The notes: generated by a model from the letters alone, not told the origin. Positions 1-12,229 are shown, numbered from the stretch's first letter. The stretch is DNA of 64,000 nt from Romanomermis culicivorax (GCA_963922205.1 CAWUHX010000083.1:682001-746000), one strand, 5' to 3'. Numbers and translations are program-made.

Positions 1-308
1 TTAATTTGAACTTCCTGAACAATTTCAGAGTTATATAAAATTTCTCAGCATCTTACATTTCTTTTCGAGTCGTCGTGAACTACTTGCAGTTTTTTTCTCA
101 CTAACATGGTTAGCTAAAAAATAGGTTGAGGGCACGATTTGTACAAAAAATGAATGCGTTAAACGTTAACTTTTTATCAAAATTTGGACCTGAAACCTTT
201 TCGCAGTTTTCAGTATGTTTCTAATAGAAAATTTTTTTGTGCCATTAGCACAAATATTTTTGGCCTCTTGTGCCAATTGGCACAAATATCCGTGCACAAA
301 AAACGCTG
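1..308 (+). mobile_element. hAT-like MITE family C, partial copy (3' part)
   Basis: This stretch matches 1687-2011 along its whole length: the same opening about 'cttcctgaacaatt', the same 'gtcgtgaacta', the same pair of GTGCCAATTGGCACAAA palindromes, and the same terminus GTGCACAAAAAACGCTG ending at 308. The left part lies outside the window. No protein is encoded. Assignment rests on comparison with the full copy at 1158-2011, which has an 8-bp target-site duplication. Confidence 0.75.
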
Positions 309-571
309 CTCTACATTTCTACAATTAAGCTTCCATAGGCTTGTAATAGTAATTCGTCGAGCTTGGGTAGCCTTCAACTCGGTCTCGATCGGATATTGTA
401 CTCAAATGTTAGGACTCCTTACTGACTCGAAAATTTAAGATTTATTTATACTTTTGTGGTTTTTTGGAAGCCTCCCTAAAGATTTTGGGGAATTTGAATT
501 TTCCTAAATTTAAGACCTAGCAATTGAGCGAAAGTCTGGGTTAAAGTTTTGAGTAGCTCACAACCACGTAC

Positions 572-788
572 CTTCAAAAAGACGCCTTTGATCTTTCTCT
601 TCTAATGTCAACAATTCTCTGGCAGCTTTGCGAATGTGAGCCAAAGTAAATTTGACGCGCCAGACCTCGCGTTTGTTACGTAAACCGTATTCGCCGATCA
701 ATTTTAATTCTTGATCTAACCGTTCTTTTTCGTAGGGACGACGGGGCGTCGAGTAAACTTTGCTATGCACGGTTTTGATGCGCGGCAT
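572..788 (-). CDS. rps-9: 40S ribosomal protein S9 (uS4), first coding exon
   Basis: Encodes the N-terminal 72 residues of ribosomal protein S9 (uS4 family), a small-subunit protein needed for 18S rRNA folding and decoding fidelity. The exon reads ATG at 788 through the highly conserved block [20 protein letters not shown] and the following [13 protein letters not shown]...RLFE. The open frame runs a few codons past this, but S9 homology stops at LFE-G, exactly at a GTACGT splice donor (571-566), so the exon ends at 572 after the first base of the Gly codon. The remaining exons must lie left of the window. The MPR-K-TV-SKV start resembles nematode S9 more than vertebrate S9 (from family knowledge). 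The ATG is the only Met before the conserved block. The gene is flanked by two direct copies of one MITE (1-308 and 1158-2011). Confidence 0.93.
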
Positions 789-1157
789 TTTTTTAACTTA
801 ACACGGATTTTACCGCGCCTTAAAACATGGATAAAGATAGACAATTCGTCGAATGTTAAACTTTCAGACCAAATATTCTATACATTACAGTAATAATGAA
901 TATCTGCTGGATACATTCCGTGTTCAAGTTTTGTACTTTCATATCTCTGTCATTTTCCAATCAACACAAAATCACTTCATTCGAATTTTGAGACATTATC
1001 AGAGTTGGAAATTACTTATCTCTGTAGGAATTTCTAACAGCTCTCAGTCAACCGCATCGGTAACATAGGTAGCAATTTTGACTTTAGTGAATCTATCTAG
1101 TCACACATAACACTGTCGAAAAAAAATTCTGAGCGTGTTTTTTTTGTGCACACATGC
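789..1157. other. RPS9 upstream region, no gene
   Basis: About 370 bases upstream of the RPS9 start. I see no coding homology. The T-run GTGTTTTTTTTGTGCAC near 1134-1150 resembles the end of the adjacent MITE. A promoter for RPS9 must lie here, but no TATA-like or pyrimidine-tract element stands out enough to place. Confidence 0.4.
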
Positions 1158-2011
1158 CAGCAGTGTTTTTTTTTTGTGCCAAAACATGGCTTTTGGCACA
1201 AAAAAATTTAGAATGGCACAAAAAATTTTGAGCGTTTGTGCCAATTGGCACAAATTTTTTGGCTGGTCAAACATTAAATTTTCTTGATTTTTAGACGTTT
1301 TAGGGGCTGAAAACGCAAAAATTTTTCGGCGCTTCTCTCCGAATCAATGAATATAATATTTCCTATTCATACATTTGACCCGAACACGAACGATTTCTCT
1401 TTGAACAGTGTATTAGTATCGTTGCAGCAAACTTTATAGGCTGTCAAGACTGATGAGTAGGAAGCAATTCTGAATATTCTCTCTTATTCAGTCAGATTCG
1501 GATTTAAAACTGAAATTGTTACTTTTTGTGTTTGATTGATTCCAATAGAAAAATCGATATCGTTGATAATGGCACAATGTTTCGATCGAAAATTAACACG
1601 ATTTCCCACTTTATTTTCTCTAGTTTTTACATGGTTGTTAAATAAACATAACATAGATAGATATTCGTTCGTAATCGAAAATTGAATCAATTTGAACTTC
1701 CTGAACAATTCTAGAGCTATTTAAATATTCTCAGCATTCAATTTTCTTTTGGAGCCGTCGTGAACTATTTTCCCGCACAGTTTTTTCTTCTTTAACTGAC
1801 ATGGTTAGCTGAAAAATAGGTAAGTAGGGCACGATTTTTACAAAAAAGTAAATGTGTAAAACGTTAACTTTCCATTAAAATTTTTGGCCTAAAACTTTTC
1901 CGCAGTTTTCAGTATGTTTCTAGTAGAAATTTTTTTTTGTGCCATTGGCACAAATTTTGTTGGCCTCTCATGCCAATTGGCACAAATGTCTGTGCACAAA
2001 AAAAAACGCTG
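1158..2011 (+). mobile_element. hAT-like MITE family C, complete copy with 8-bp TSD
   Basis: An 854-bp non-autonomous element. It starts CAGCAGTGTTTTTTTTTT and ends AAAAAAAAACGCTG, so its terminal inverted repeats share CAGC..GTTTTTTTT..GTGC. The 8 bases before it (1150-1157, acacatgc) are repeated exactly after it (2012-2019). Eight-base duplications and CA..TG ends are typical of hAT elements. Internal palindromes GTGCCAATTGGCACAAA occur at both ends. The interior has no convincing protein. A reverse-oriented copy is at about 32153-32850 and a partial direct copy at 1-308. Confidence 0.85.
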
Positions 2012-2191
2012 ACACATGCGCCAATATTCGGGCTTTTTTGTTCACAGCAACCGAGCTTTCGGGCTCTGCAGTGCTACCTAATTTTTTCTGTAAAGCCAGA
2101 CTGCCTTTTTAATTAGATTGTAGGGTTTCTTCTCCGGAGATGCTTTTTTACATGTTATAAATAGAAAAAGTGAAAATTTTCGGGCGCTTCG

Positions 2192-2506
2192 CATACCTGT
2201 AAGAGGTCCGACCAGTTGGGGGCATACCTATACTTGGGGGGGGGGTTGGGGGGACCCGGCCAACTTGACCAACCACATACCCAACCCATACCTGTAAGAC
2301 CTCCGACCAGTTGGGGGGGGGGGGGGGTAGGAAAAAGTCGAAATTTTTCCCAAAAAAGGCCAAAAAACATACACTTTTTTGAAAATTTTTTAAATTTTTT
2401 CCAAACTGGGGGGGGGGGGGTTGGGGGAGGGAAATGATTTTGGGTACAGGGTTGGCCGAGTTGGGGGGTCCCCCCCAACCCCCCCAAGTACAGGTATGAC
2501 CCAACC
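2192..2506. mobile_element. MITE family A, nested pair with G/C homopolymer runs
   Basis: An outer element starts CATACCTGTAAGAGGTCCG at 2192. It is interrupted by a second copy at 2287-2498 that starts CATACCTGTA and ends TACAGGTATG. The inner copy has a perfect 8-bp duplication, acccaacc, at 2279-2286 and 2499-2506. The subterminal sequence is poly-G on one side and poly-C on the other (runs of up to 14). Long open frames through this region (GGGG, PPPP) are composition artefacts. Confidence 0.85.
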
Positions 2507-3579
2507 AAGATTCACATATAACTATTTTCAGACTTTTATATATATTATGCAAATTTTCTGACCATGTTGGAAATATTACCCTTTATTGTCGAAAGTCAAC
2601 GAATTTGGGAATATAATTTGAGTTTAGTATTTTAATAATTCCGATTTTCATCGATTTCTGTGATTAGTGAATATAGACATTTATTTTTCCTTTGAAATTT
2701 TCCTTAGGCTGAGGCTTAGGGTACAGTAGCTGCGCCCCAAGGGCGCAGCGCTGTTGAGGCTCTTCCAAATGAAGTTGTTAGTTTAAATAGTATCGAGGGT
2801 CTTACTTAAAGGAATATAGTGTTGGTATTTTCTGGGGAAATTGTTTAGTGTTACACGCATTAAGTCCATAGGCTGGTGGACCAGGTTCGATTCTTTATGT
2901 AGGAAGATTTTTCTGTAGGGGCCATTCTGCGCTTTGAAAATGTGCTGGTTAGTTTTCTCAAGTGTCAAAACACTAGAAAAAGTCCAATGTGAGCAAATTT
3001 GAGAGTTTCAGCTAAAATATACTTTTTTTGAAAAAAAAATTTTGAGCCCTCTCCATATTTGTGGAAAAAGGTTCGTGGAAAAAAAACAGTGTTTGCGCCG
3101 GATTTTAATTATTTAATAAGTTTTCTACATTATTTCAGTGTGCGATGAGAAAATATCATTCTAGCCTATGCTCATAGCTTTTCATTTTCAACATATTATG
3201 GATCAATCTTTGATCCTGTGTTTTTTTGGCGAATTTGACGAAAAACAATATTTTTCTCTGTTATTTCTTAAAATCTTTTTGCGAGGGACGGTGTACTTAT
3301 TGCCTGTCATTTACCTACTGAATTCTCAGGTTTAGGCCTAGGGCGGAGTGAAGTGGAGCCACGTAGGCGGGCGTAGCTGTGCACGGAGAGTCCAAGGATG
3401 GGTGTTTTTCTGCATTTACTGGTTTACACATCCAAGTTTACACTCTGAGACATACGGTGCCGAAAAGATTTGTTAGGCTGAGTGGCTGGCTAATAGACGG
3501 AGGTGGGTAAACGCGCGTGTTCCTTACACGTTGAAAAACCCTTAGCGTACGTCGCCTATTCACTCACGCTGATTTCACC
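2507..3579. other. Intergenic, no gene; short telomere-like motif
   Basis: No coding homology seen. At 2704-2720 there are three TTAGGC-like units (TTAGGC, TGAGGC, TTAGGG), followed by a GC-rich palindrome GCGCCCCAAGGGCGC. Near 3326-3337 a similar TTTAGGCCTAGG occurs. Confidence 0.35.
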
Positions 3580-5000
3580 TTACACGTTAGAAAAGAAAGA
3601 AAGAAATTTATAAAATGTGAATAAGTACAAGTGTAAATATGATTAATACAGAAAAGCTCATGGACGTGACAAAAGCACGTGCGAATTGAGCTTTAAAAAA
3701 TGACTTGATTTGGGCCGAAAACAGGGCATATTTTTCGAACAAATGATATCATTGGGTAAGGAATTCCAAACATCAATAGTTCGCAAGCAAAAATCATGTT
3801 TTAAAGCATTAGAGTTATATTTCCATTTATACAATTTAAATAAGTTGGACGCGCGATAATTGAGCGGACTCAAGGTGAAAAATATATCAGGTGGAATAGC
3901 TTTAAATTTCAAAATTAAGAACATGTAAGATAAGTCGATACACGTACGTCTAAATGCAAGGTCATCAAGGCCAGATTTATCGAGGCGCTCCTTATAGCTT
4001 AAACCTTTATAACCAAAAAGTCCTTTTGTAAACCTTCGTTGAACTTTTTCTACCAATTTAGTATCCCCAACCAGACAAGGATTACAGAGTGGTGAACCAT
4101 ATTCCAGAATAGGGAGAACATAGGATTTAAAAGCCCTGATTTTTAATTAATTGAAGTTAGAGTGAAAACATTTTAAAATCAAATTTGCCACCCTAGATGC
4201 TTTTTTAACCACATAATTACAGTGGGAAGTTGCTGACAATTTTTCATTGAACATAACACCAAGATCCTTTATCTCTGAAACAGTAGGAATCAGAAAATCT
4301 TTTATATAATACTCAACTTTGGGGTTATTACTCCCAAAATGCAGAACAGCATTTTTCCAGGGAAATAGATCATTGGCATTTCAATGACCATTCATAAACT
4401 TTGACAAGATCACCTTGTAGTACTTCAGCATTTTCTGTGGCATTGAATATTTTCACATCATCAGCAAAAAGATAAATTTCAATGCTAATACCGTCAAATA
4501 TATCATTTATGAAAATTAAGAACAATGTTGGTCCCAATACACTACCCTGAGGAACCCCACTAGTAACCCAAATTGGATTAGAGAAACAATTGCCAACTTT
4601 TACTTGTTGAGTCCTATTAAATAAAAAACCATGTAACCATCTCAATAAAAAAACTAGATACGCCATAGGAAGCTAATTTTCCGATCAGTTTTTCATGAGA
4701 AACAGTATCAAATGCCTTTTGAAAATCGATATAAATTGAATCTGTTGTTACTTTTTTATCTAAATTTTTAGTCCATAATGTTTTACAACTTAAAAGCTGA
4801 AGAACACAGGATTTTTTCTTTCTAAATTCAAATTGTCTATCATTAAGAAAATTATTTGATTCGAAATAGGCCATCAGGTCTACATTTATAATACTTTCCA
4901 AAACCTTGCATAATACACAACATAAAGAAACTGATCTATAATTTTCTACCTTTGCTGGGTCTTTTTTTTGAAAATAGGTACCACATTTGATGTTTTCCAA
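3580..5000 (-). mobile_element. Non-LTR retrotransposon (LINE) fragment, reverse transcriptase, degenerate
   Basis: Read on the minus strand from 5000 down to 3658, three open segments line up as one LINE reverse transcriptase. Segment 5000-4617 holds RT motif A (IYIDFQKAFDTVSHEKL). Segment 4666-4370 holds motif B (SGVPQGSVLGP) and the catalytic motif C (FADD). Segment 4056-3658 holds the C-terminal region ending with DVWNSLPNDI. Motifs A and B are separated by a frameshift near a T-run at about 4640-4660, and further breaks lie at 4057-4370. The catalytic Asp residues themselves are intact. The 3' end (minus) runs into a (TTTC)n-like tail at about 3590-3605. No ORF1 or endonuclease is visible, so the copy is 5'-truncated, as is usual for LINEs. 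Likely CR1/jockey-like, from the WNSLP C-terminus. Confidence 0.85.
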
Positions 5001-5182
5001 ATATCTGGTAATTGTCCAGTTCTAAATAAAATTTCAAAAATTGTTCTCGAGGGTTCTTATCTGTATAAAATTTTATTATTGTTCTCTCATTTATATTTTG
5101 AAATTTCGAGCTAAGAAAATTAAAAACCTTACTGTAACAATAAATTCAGAGTAATAAACTCTCTCATATTTTATAAATATAT

Positions 5183-5234
5183 AGGGTTGACCAAGTTGGA
5201 GGTGTCCCCCAAACCCCCTCCAATTACAGGTATG
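5183..5234 (+). mobile_element. MITE family A, right-end fragment
   Basis: Matches the right half of family A: GGGTTGACCAAGTTGG, then C-runs, then TTACAGGTATG ending at 5234. The left half is missing. Confidence 0.65.
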
Positions 5235-5436
5235 ACAGAGGAAGTTATATAAGAACGTCTACGCATACATCAGTCATTGACAATCTCAAAGTGTGTTGCC
5301 ATAATACAAATATACTTTTCGAATAGAATTTGCTCACATTCGAGGCAAATTAAAATAGTTAATACTAGAAAATTTTGCGTTTTCCGTCTCTAAAATGTCA
5401 GGAAATCAAGACAATTTACTCTTCGACCATCCAAAG

Positions 5437-5545
5437 AGTTTGTGCCAATTGGCACAAATAGTCAAACATTTTTGTGCCAAAAGAAACCATGTTCTGGCAC
5501 AAAAAAATACTGTCTATCAGTTTCTGTGTTTTTTGTGCATGCACG
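5437..5545. repeat. MITE family C-like fragment
   Basis: Contains GTGCCAATTGGCACAAA, 'aaaccatgttctggcacaaa' and TGTTTTTTGTGCATGCAC, matching terminal parts of the element at 1158-2011. A short rearranged remnant. Confidence 0.55.
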
Positions 5546-5749
5546 GCGAACCAGCACCATTTTTTTCCTCGAAGATTTTTTCCACATGAGATACGAGCCC
5601 AAAATTTTCCACATTTTTAAAAAGCGTTCATAATGTGACCACGGATGCTTTTTTCTGCGTCTTAGGAGCGTACCCAAGCGTTGAATATTTTCACTATTCT
5701 GAATATCAACTATTAGATGTGGGTTCCAGATCACAAACTCATTATTTGT

Positions 5750-6152
5750 AACAGGTATATCAATATATGGGATAACCTTGCTTCAGATGCTATCAATTCT
5801 TCCAGTCTGCAATGTTTTAAGAGCAAAATTATGAAAATCGATTTTTCCAAATTCTATGGTGGAGCGCGTTAGTTCGTTACACTCTGTAACCTGCGCTTCC
5901 TAGACTGATCGAACTTATCTTTACTGTAGTTTGTTCATTTCGAACTTACATTACGTTGAAACTTTTTTCTGTTTTATTTTCGTTTTTTTAACCTTGTCCA
6001 ATGTCTAGATATTTTTTCTCGCTATCTTTGTGTATTTTCTTTTAACTTTTGTTCGGACTTAAAAATGTTTTTAGTGTTTCACCGTAATACTCTCTGGATT
6101 TTTATATTTGCTTTCTTTTGTCTTCGACTAGTAAACATCATCATCATTATTC
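5750..6152 (+). mobile_element. LINE 3' end: RT C-terminal remnant plus 3' UTR and (ATC)n tail
   Basis: The frame 5750-5872 reads NRYINIWDNLASDAIN then a SSLQCFKSKI-type ending and a stop. This is the typical C-terminus of CR1/jockey-like LINE reverse transcriptases (R-I-x-x-W-N-x-L-P, then SL-x-x-FK). It is followed by about 260 bases without coding potential and an ATCATCATC tail at 6138-6147, as expected for a LINE 3' end. The upstream RT is missing or frameshifted. It is a separate copy from the minus-strand LINE at 3580-5000. Confidence 0.6.
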
Positions 6153-9118
6153 CAGGAGGATTAGCCTAACGTAACAAGTAAAAGCCCTGATTTTCAATTT
6201 TGGGTCTTTTGACATGAAAGCTCTGTGGATTATATATTTGCTATCTTTGATGCTTTAGAAACTATGTTCGCACAATTTACTCTAAGATAAATCACTGCTA
6301 ATAAATACTCCAAGATCTTTACGGAAATAATCGACTTCGGTTGGACACTGACTGTCAAGTGCGTATCGGTTCTGTGGATTAGAGTTTCCTAAATAAAGAA
6401 CATTTTTTTGGCAGGGAGATGGATAATTACCAGACAGTAGTCCAGCGAAAGATGTTGTTCAAGACACTCTGCAATCATACCTGGACAAACTCTATCAGTT
6501 CATCTGGTATCAGCCAGCCCAAAAAGTTAGTTGGTTTCCGAATCGTTTTGATGGTTGCCATGCCAAAAGAGGGTAGGGAACCAGATGCATAGTAAATTTA
6601 TCTTGTAGCAAATGGACAGGACGCAATCTCTATAGTTTATTCAAGAGTCTACACACTTTTTACGACATACCAGCGTACTCAGTGGAAAACCTGGAAAGTC
6701 AGAAGAAAATTGGAAAAGTCTGAGAACTTGAAAAAGTAGATTTATGTGCTCTCTAAAAGATCAAAATTTCTTGTTGCCTCGTACCGATTTTTATTCATCG
6801 GATTTTGCTCGAGCGCGACACTCCGAAAATCAAATGCTATTATCCAATTAACATTTAATTCGATTTTTCTGTCGATCTTATTTATATATTTTCTTGCTCA
6901 GTGAGTGTTATAAATCATGATAGTTATAGACAGATTAAAACAGGAAAAATCACAGCGATTAAGATTTTGCTGTGCACTTTGTACATACATACTTTTTACC
7001 ATTTTACAACTTGGCTAAAAAATCTGAAAAAAATGGAAAATTCTAGGAAAATGACCCGGAAAACACTCCGAATTTCACTTTGAAAATTTCTGTCCGAGAC
7101 AAACATTCTTAAGTCTAGACAAAGATCTTTTCGATATCTTTATTCAAAGTAAAAAAAGATTTTGTCGGCATTACCTGGTCGGAAAATGCTTTTCCAGGCT
7201 CTAAAGTCAGAAAACACCGCAATTTTTTCTGGCGCGGTTTTTACTTCATAATTTTTCAGAATGGTTCATTCAATGTTTCCCCCGTTCCTTTTGGAGCGAA
7301 ACCCTTCGGAAAATATGAATTGTGGTGCATTTTTGAACATGAGACCGAGTCTGAATTTAAAAGCACCATGGAAGCGATTTCCAAAAATTGCAAGTTTGAA
7401 TAGAAGTTTTTCAAGTTATGAAAGTATGAGTATTTTTTAATTTTAAAATGATAAATGTTTTCGAACAGAAAATTTGAACCTTCTTATGTTTCTTGAATTA
7501 GTTATCAGGAAATTGATTTTCCAGCATGAAGCTGCATTCTTCAATACCGTGTACTTTTGTGCCATACAATAAGATCATGAACTCGGTGCTATCTTGAACA
7601 AGGTGTTTTTCGCACACTCTTTTTGGGCTGTGGAAAAACAAATTTTTGAATTTTCCGCACAGAATGGAAATTTTTTTGGTCGTTTCTACTGCTGGCATTG
7701 ATAAAAAGGTGCATTTTGGTGCAATTTAGAAGGTCAAAGTCTCAAATTCTTCCGATGCTCCGCTCCAGCAATGGCAATAATTTGTAATGTTCACTACAAC
7801 TAAGCTGAAGCACAGCCGAAAAGAAGTCAAGTTTCATTTTCCAGTTATCGATGATTGTTTCTATGAATCTGCTATGTCTCTGCTAGAGTGAGTAAAATTC
7901 GTCACTTCATAATGAGAATATAATTTTCACGATTAATATGAATTAGTTGATTTTTCTCATATTTCTTCATACATTTATTTAATACCATCATTTTTGCAGG
8001 GAAAATTTGAACCCAGAGTATTACAAATTATCTCTACCAAACGTGTAACAGGAGGGGGTTGGGGCCAAGATCCCCCCAAATGTTTCAAGAGTTAAAAAAA
8101 TAGAGACCTTTGGTTTTTTCTTCAAGAAAAAGTCAGGTCACAAACGCCAATTTTACAGTAAATTGAGCGAAAGAAATGTGTGTCCCCCCTCGGGAAAAAA
8201 ATCCTGGCTATAGGCTTGATCTCTACTATTCTCTACAATACATTTTCCAACATTTCAGTAGCTCCTGTGTTTAAAAATTCTCTGGTGCTACGCACCGAAA
8301 GAGATAAACGTGCATGATTTTCATGAATTGAAGTTCTTCATCTCATTTATCAATCAGTAATCTGGAGTATGTTCAGATTTTGTTGGAAATTGAGATTTAT
8401 TATTGATCTTCATGAATTCATTCTCTCGCTTGAAGTTTTCTGAACTTCGTGAACACAAATTTTGTCACTGAAAAACGATGAATACGCAATTCTCGACTGA
8501 AAATGTAACGCTTTTATTGTAGGCATAGGGGTGAAAAGACTCATTTTTCCAGCGTTCTAGAACATCAAAATCTATAAATTAAGTTAATTGAAAAATCAAT
8601 TAAAATCTATAAATCTTCAGCTCTAATCACAGAAACGACAGCAGCAATTGTTAATTTTGCTCAAACAATCTAAAATAATGTTTTTGAGCGAGGAAAACAG
8701 ATAATTTTCAAGCTTTTCCTGGCAAATCTTTTCCGTGTGCGGAAAAATCCTTGAGTCATTTCCGCGTGGTGCGGATGAAAGCGTGCCGAAATAACCCTGA
8801 CCTGGAAGAAGGTTTGTGCAAAAATACACTCAAAATCATGGTTTTTACAGTACAAAAATTTTTTGGCTGACCTTTGTACATGTACAAAAAGGCTCGTACA
8901 AATAAAACACTGGAGTTGCACCTATTTTTAATTATAAACGAGATAATAACTAGCTTCAAATCAAGCCTTGCATGAAGATCAAAATCAATGGTTCACCAAT
9001 TGAAAATTTCAATCAAAAAACTATAGTGCTCAATGGCCCAGTTTGCAAAGTGATGATCCAACCATACGAGCAAAAACCAAATCATCAGATAACAATATAC
9101 TCGTCTGCTTAAGCACAT
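6153..9118. other. Intergenic, no gene seen
   Basis: About 3 kb of AT-rich sequence without recognisable exons on either strand. At about 7705-7775 there is a reverse-oriented fragment of repeat family D (gcattttggtgcaatttaga, then a degenerate gcgaagc-type hairpin). The rest is unassigned. Confidence 0.4.
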
Positions 9119-9332
9119 ATGTACCTGTAATTAGGGGGGCCCCAACTTGATCGACCCCCATATTTAAATGTTAAGACCCCCTTAATTCGGGAAAAATTGG
9201 AAAAAATTAGTTTGTTTGGCCTTTTTTGGAAAATTTTCGGTTTTTGTGGACCCCTTCAAAATTATGAGATACCCACCCAAAAATTTGGGGCTTGCCCTCT
9301 CCCCAAGTGATCGGATCTCTTACAGGTAATGC
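9119..9332. mobile_element. MITE family A, diverged copy
   Basis: Starts near TACCTGTAATTAGGGGGGCC and ends GATCGGATCTCTTACAGGTAATG. The interior has the family signature 'ggccttttttggaaaattttcg'. The termini are mutated and I could not read a target-site duplication. Confidence 0.6.
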
Positions 9333-9409
9333 TTTAACAATTATATCACCACTAACTCATGTATAAATGCTTCACTGGATTCCATTGGTAGTTGGAGGTG
9401 GCTAATTCC

Positions 9410-10760
9410 TTAATTCATTGGTTTCATTTTCTTGATGTCTGATCCTTTTTGGCTGATTGCTTGATTCTTAAGTTAATCAGTTTGGTTAGTTGAGATGGGT
9501 TTGCTCATTAGCTGTTTCATTGACACTGTGATTCAGTTGGTAATTTCTTATCTGACTGTTAATTTGGCTGATTCAACTAAACAGCCAGTTGAGGAATTAC
9601 CTGCAAATTATAATTACTATTATTACGTTTATTCACCTATATTGAATCAACTAACTAACAAGGAAATCAAAGTAAGTTGCTTTTCCTTGTTGGTTGGTTG
9701 ATCTCCTTGCAGTTGAATTTTGGTTTATTCCTAGATTAGTGGTTAGTTGATTGATTTCCCGATTCACTAGGTGGTTGCTTGGTTGATTCCTTTATTGACT
9801 AGTTGGTTGGCTCATTGATTCTCTGGTTGGTTGGTTCATCGATTCCTTGGTTGGTTGATTCATTACTTCCCTGTTTGATTGGTTGATTTCCTGATTGGTT
9901 GGTTGATTGATTCCTCGATAGATTAGTTGGTTGGTTCACTGATTCCCTGATTCTTTGGTTGGTTGATTGATTTCTCGATTTTATTGGTTGGTTGATGCTT
10001 CAGTCTGTTAGTCGGTCGATTCGTTGATTCTCTGGTTGGCTGGCTGTTCCCTTGGTTGGTTGATTTCCAGATTGGTTGGTTCAATGATTCCCAGATTGGT
10101 TGCTTGGTTGGTTCATTGATTCCCTGGTTGATTGGTTGGTTAGTTGATTCCCTGATTGGCTAGTTAATTGATGCCTCAATTCGTTAGTTGGTTGATTCAT
10201 TGATTCTTTGGTTGGTTGGCTAATCTCCTGGTTGGATGGTCGCTTGGTTCATTCTCTGGTTGGTTGGTTGTTTCCCTGATTGGTTGATTCATTGATTCCC
10301 TGGTTGGTTGATTGATTCCCCGATTGTCTAGTTGATTGATGCCTCGATTGGTTATTTGGTTGATTCATTGATTCTCTGGTTGGTCGGCTGGTCCCGTGAT
10401 TGATTGGTTGGTTGTTTGTTTTTTCGATTCCCTGGTTGGTTGATTGTTTTCCTGATTGGTTACTTGGTTGATTCCCGGGTTGGTTGGTTGATTCCCTGAT
10501 TGATTGGTTGGTTGTTTCCCTGATTGGATGGTTGGTCGCTTCGTGGATCCCCTGGCTGGCTGGTTGCTTCCCTGATTGGTTGGTTGGTTCATTGATTTCA
10601 TGGTTGGTTGTTTCCCTGATTGATTGATTGATTCATTGGTTCCCTGATTTGTTGATTGATTTACTGATTAGCTGGTACTGCGATTGATTGGTTCACTGAT
10701 TCCCTGACTAATTGGTTTGTAGTTGATTCTCTGGTTGGTTGACCGATTCCGTGTTTACCT
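9410..10760 (+). repeat. Minisatellite, about 24-bp GGTTGATTCCCTGATT units
   Basis: About 1.35 kb of degenerate tandem repeats of a unit close to TTGGTTGATTCCCTGATTGG. Units vary by substitution and small indels. Open frames over it (Q/P/N-rich on the minus strand) come from the repeat and carry no gene evidence. The same unit in reverse complement makes up 35480-36480. Confidence 0.9.
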
Positions 10761-11436
10761 GGTTGACCTTTGAATTCTCGATTGCATTTTCTCGGTTAAA
10801 ATCAGTTCATACACAATACATGATCTGGTGCTGAGAATCAAGTCATCTGATACCGAAGTCGCCTGATCTGGTACCGAGTTGCATCCAGTTGAACCTATTG
10901 TCCAGGTATGTCTGCAATAGGTTTTGATTTTCAATATTGCTGTATCAAAAAGCATGGAACAAAAAAATTCATTTTCTTACATTTGTCATCGATGTGTATA
11001 TACGTGTTTTACAATAAAATTATCGCGACCTGATTTTATTGTGTTGCGTCTGCTTTGATCTGGTTGCTGTATACATGTAGACAGGGGATTGGGGGAAGGG
11101 TCCTCCCCAAAATTTTCAGTCGTATAGACAGTTGTCGACGATTCCCTCATCCAAATTTCAGTTGTCGACAGCTACCCCCTCCAAAAATATCTATTTTTTG
11201 ATAGTTGGTCGGATCGACTTTCCTGATCCAAAAAAATTCAGCGCATCCGGATCCAGAAAATCGAGGCGATATCCGCGGATCCGCACCCGGATACTCGTCC
11301 CATCTCTTTTTGGTTAGGAAGAATATTTTTTCGCTATAAAATCAGTCAAGAAGCAAAAAATTTTGGGGCCTTCGCGCCGATGTAATGCTCAGTTTTGCTT
11401 TCAGAACAAAAAGTATGAAAGGCGGGTGTGGTTCTT

Positions 11437-11565
11437 TTTTTTGTCAAAAAACACATTTTTTGAGCACTTCCTGATTTTCTCCCCCCAAAATTTCGAAAAG
11501 TTGGTTACTCCCTTCAAAAAAAGCTTTTATCGTTTACACAACTGGTCGGACCTCTTACAGAATGG
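11437..11565. repeat. Dispersed repeat G (MITE-derived)
   Basis: Shares 'aaaaacacattttttgagcac', 'aaaattt..gaaaagttgg' and the ending CTGGTCGGACCTCTTACAG with 25020-25145. The ending is that of MITE family A. Confidence 0.55.
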
Positions 11566-11589
11566 GTTACTGTTGTTTGTATGAAACGC

Positions 11590-11935
11590 AACTTTTCTTT
11601 TCAGATGCAATCTCCGTTTCCTTAAAGTTATCGGCACTGGTTTTCCTTATTTTTCTAAAATTGAAGAAAAAAATAAAATTTTCGAGTTTCATGTACAATT
11701 CACAAGCATTGTCGAACAAATTCCAGCAAACTATCGAAGAACATAATGGCTTTGAATTACATGATAAACCGACCGTTAAGGCCTCTATGATGACAAGTAT
11801 CAGAGCGTCTGAGTTAGACCATAAAGAAAAATGATTATTAAACTTATAACCTGCGCGAAGCGTCGGAAAATTTTGATCTTTGCACCTTTTAAAGTGCACC
11901 AAAATTCATCTGTTCTATAAACCGAAACCTTATGC
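11590..11935. repeat. Dispersed repeat D, copy 1
   Basis: Matches 38560-38710 ('acaagcattgt.gaacaaat', 'ccagcaaactatc', 'aaggcct.tatgatga') and then 38225-38310 or 39195-39280 ('aaattataacc', the GCGCGAAGCG hairpin, 'tgcaccaaaat.catct'). No protein homology seen, so the open frames over it are not called. Confidence 0.6.
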
Positions 11936-12229
11936 ACTTGGATTCTTCTGCGGGATGGGTAGTGCGAATAAATGATTTATCGTTACAGGTATGCCGGTAA
12001 GAGATCGAACCAGTTGGGCTTTGGAGGGGTAAAGTAAAACCCCAAATTCATGGGTGGGGGCACTGTTTTTCTCTCAAATGGGCTTCTTCTGAGGAAAATA
12101 ATTTGGAAATGAAGGCATGGTTCTCACTCATTGCGAAAACAAATTTAAGAAATAACAAAAAATTTCAAAAAAGAATCACAGAAATAGATACAAAATAGTA
12201 GTAGTATCATTGGTGGAAAGTGTTCATTC

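Noticed and set aside
2148-2552. Overlapping Pro- and Gly-rich frames with PPPP/GGGG runs
   Set aside because: They translate the poly-G/poly-C arms of MITE family A. The same peptides recur at every copy (33.4 kb, 37.6 kb) and have no splice context.
2870-2900. GGTTCGATTC, a tRNA B-box-like motif
   Set aside because: No A-box at the right spacing, no acceptor stem and no anticodon arm could be drawn.
9410-10760. Possible CRISPR-like array
   Set aside because: There are no spacers: the units are contiguous, degenerate tandem repeats in a eukaryotic genome.
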